A stretch of 7,194 bases of DNA from a bacterium. Lineage in GTDB: Bacteria; Pseudomonadota; Gammaproteobacteria; Burkholderiales; Thiobacteraceae. A program made the translations under genes and the position numbers. Shown piece by piece: positions 5,955 through 7,194 of the stretch. Numbering within the stretch: position 1 is the stretch's first letter; every line of letters begins with the position of its first letter. Under the pieces are notes generated by a model, which had not been told where the DNA came from, did not search any database, and saw nothing but the letters and a program-made list of their open reading frames with translations. Where the stretch lies: the NCBI GenBank assembly GCA_027438535.1, contig DAIAMA010000057.1, forward strand, positions 1 to 7,194, given 5' to 3'.

Positions 5955-7084
5955 GCCGTTTTTCCTGGGCGCGTTTCGTCGCCGTGGCGGTGAAGGAATT
6001 CATTCAAATGCGCCGCGACCGCTTGACGTTCGCGATGATGGTGGGCATACCGCTGATTCAACTCGGGCTGTTCGGTTTCGCCATCAATTCCGATCCCAAG
6101 CATTTGCCCACGGCGGTGATCGACGCCGATCAAAGCGAATTTTCGCGCACGTTTTTAGCGGCGCTGAAAAATAGCGGCTATTTCGATTTGGTGCGGCCGG
6201 TGCGCAGCGAGCATGAAGCGGACACTTTGCTGAACGAGGGCGAGGTGCAGTTCGTGGTGACTATTCCGGCGCAATTTTCGCGCGATTTGCTGCGCGGCGA
6301 ACGCCCGGCGATACTCGTGGAAGCCGACGCCACCGACCCCAGCGCCACCGGCAACGCCATCGCGGCGCTGAACGAAGTGGCCAGGAGCGCGTTCGCGCAT
6401 GACCTCAAGGGCTCGGCCCAAGGCGCGGCGGGCGGAGCGAGTGCGATCGATTTGATCATCCATCGCCGCTACAACCCGGAAGGCATCACGCAGTACAACA
6501 TCGTGCCGGGGCTGATGGGCGTGATTCTCACCATGACCATGATCATGATGACCGGGCTGGCCATGACGCGCGAACGCGAGCGCGGCACCATGGAACATCT
6601 GCTGGCGATGCCGGTGCACCAGCTGGAAGTCATGCTGGGTAAGATCGTGCCCTATATTCTGGTGGGCTACATCCAAGTGACCTTGATTCTGGCCGTGTCC
6701 ACCTTCGTTTTCCACGTGCCGATCCAAGGCTCGCTATTGCTGCTGCTCGCTTGCGTGCTGCTATTTGTCGCGGCCAATCTCGCGGTGGGGATCATGTTCT
6801 CCACCATCGCGCGCAACCAAATGCAAGCGATGCAAATGACGTTTTTCTTTTTTCTGCCGTCGTTGCTGCTGTCCGGCTTCATGTTTCCGTTTCGCGGCAT
6901 GCCGGTGTGGGCGCAGCGCTTGGGCGAAATCTTGCCGCTCACGCATTTTTTGCGCATCGTGCGCGGCATCATGCTCAAAGGCAACGGCGCGCCGGAAATC
7001 TTGCCGCAACTATGGCCATTGGTGTTGTTCATGGTCGTGGTGATCGGGCTGGGTTTGAAGCGCTTCAAGCGCACTTTGGATTAG
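5951..7084 (+). CDS. ABC-2 type exporter permease (YbhS/YhhJ-like)
   Basis: Predicted 377-residue inner-membrane subunit. Topology matches the ABC-2 family. A short cytoplasmic amphipathic start (VAVKEFIQMRRDRLT) leads to TM1 (about 26-46). A large periplasmic domain follows (about 47-180, from DPKHLPTAVIDADQSEFS to NPEGITQYNIVPG). Five more helices lie around 183-205, 232-255, 259-283, 293-312 and 352-369. The cytoplasmic loop after TM2 has the conserved TRERERGTMEHLLAMPV (206-222), which contacts the ATPase. The GTG start overlaps the ATPase stop as GTGA and has a good GGAGG seven bases upstream. It is the only permease of the operon, so a homodimer is likely, unlike ybhFSR, which has two permeases. 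It ends in a TTAG overlap with the minus-strand gene at the right edge. Substrate unknown. Confidence 0.94.
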   Translation: MSRFSWARFVAVAVKEFIQMRRDRLTFAMMVGIPLIQLGLFGFAINSDPKHLPTAVIDADQSEFSRTFLAALKNSGYFDLVRPVRSEHEADTLLNEGEVQFVVTIPAQFSRDLLRGERPAILVEADATDPSATGNAIAALNEVARSAFAHDLKGSAQGAAGGASAIDLIIHRRYNPEGITQYNIVPGLMGVILTMTMIMMTGLAMTRERERGTMEHLLAMPVHQLEVMLGKIVPYILVGYIQVTLILAVSTFVFHVPIQGSLLLLLACVLLFVAANLAVGIMFSTIARNQMQAMQMTFFFFLPSLLLSGFMFPFRGMPVWAQRLGEILPLTHFLRIVRGIMLKGNGAPEILPQLWPLVLFMVVVIGLGLKRFKRTLD

Positions 7085-7194
7085 CGGGCGGCGGACAGGT
7101 CAAAACCAGAAGCCGGTTTGCCCGCGATCCACTGGGCAAGCATTCGCAGGTAAGCGTGTTCCAGGTCGCGTACTCGCTTTGGCGCATCGAATAG
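7081..7194 (-). CDS. C-terminal end of a SPINDLY/O-GlcNAc-transferase-like (GT41) protein (partial)
   Basis: A minus-strand frame is open from the window edge to a TAA at 7083-7081, giving the last 37 residues. They read LFDAPKRVRDLEHAYLRM, then LAQWIAGKPASGFDLSAAR. From memory of the family, this resembles the C-terminus of bacterial TPR-containing GT41 glycosyltransferases. These typically end with LFD..RF.RDLE.AY..MW.....G.PP.... and transfer a sugar to protein Ser/Thr. The start, the TPR repeats and the catalytic region lie beyond 7194. Supporting context: if this is coding, its stop forms the same TTAG convergent overlap with the permease that is seen at 576-579. The family assignment rests on a short stretch and is tentative; that it is a real coding end is more likely than the specific family. 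Confidence 0.55.
   Translation of the reverse strand, partial: LFDAPKRVRDLEHAYLRMLAQWIAGKPASGFDLSAAR

Noticed and set aside
6155..6727. A 190-codon minus-strand frame inside the permease
   Set aside because: Very high His and Gln content with no domain; it mirrors the codon use of the permease on the plus strand.
6751..7194. A plus-strand frame running from inside the permease to the window end
   Set aside because: It overlaps the conserved permease helices in another frame, and its tail covers the better-supported minus-strand gene end.

Overview
The window is compact, moderately GC-rich bacterial DNA and almost entirely coding. The gene types (a YkuD-type L,D-transpeptidase, an exported Tim44-domain protein, a Ser/Thr kinase fused to HDOD and GAF domains, and a lipoprotein HlyD adaptor with an ABC-2 exporter) point to a Gram-negative proteobacterium. 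A betaproteobacterium, perhaps of the Nitrosomonadales type, is my best guess. That is an inference from protein style, not from any database search. I see no insertion sequence, prophage, CRISPR array, tRNA or rRNA.

Left part (1-1491): a small L,D-transpeptidase without a signal peptide (85-579, +) runs head-on into a gene for a secreted or membrane-anchored Tim44-domain protein (576-1394, -). The two stop codons share the tetranucleotide TTAG. A 97-bp divergent spacer follows. It carries a small GC hairpin with a T run just ahead of the next gene.

Middle (1492-3975, +): one 827-residue cytoplasmic protein with an apparently active Ser/Thr protein kinase domain, an HDOD domain that lacks the HD metal-binding pair, a proline-rich linker and a C-terminal GAF domain. 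It looks like a self-contained signalling hub that senses a ligand through GAF, outputs through the kinase and scaffolds through HDOD. It stands alone as a transcription unit.

Right part (3976-7194): a good sigma70-type promoter (TGGCCA, 17 bp, TATAAT) leads into a tight three-gene operon. It encodes a lipoprotein periplasmic adaptor, a single-domain ABC ATPase and an ABC-2 permease, each overlapping the next by 4 bp (ATGA and GTGA). Together they should form a YbhG/YbhF/YbhS-like exporter reaching from the inner membrane into the periplasm. No outer-membrane partner is encoded here. The permease ends in another TTAG convergent overlap, with a gene on the minus strand of which only the last 37 codons are inside the window. 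That tail resembles the C-terminus of SPINDLY/O-GlcNAc-transferase-like (GT41) proteins.

Nothing here is clearly a new defence or mobile system. The most distinctive items are the kinase-HDOD-GAF fusion, the repeat-containing promoter of the exporter operon, and the cut-off GT41-like gene at the right edge.
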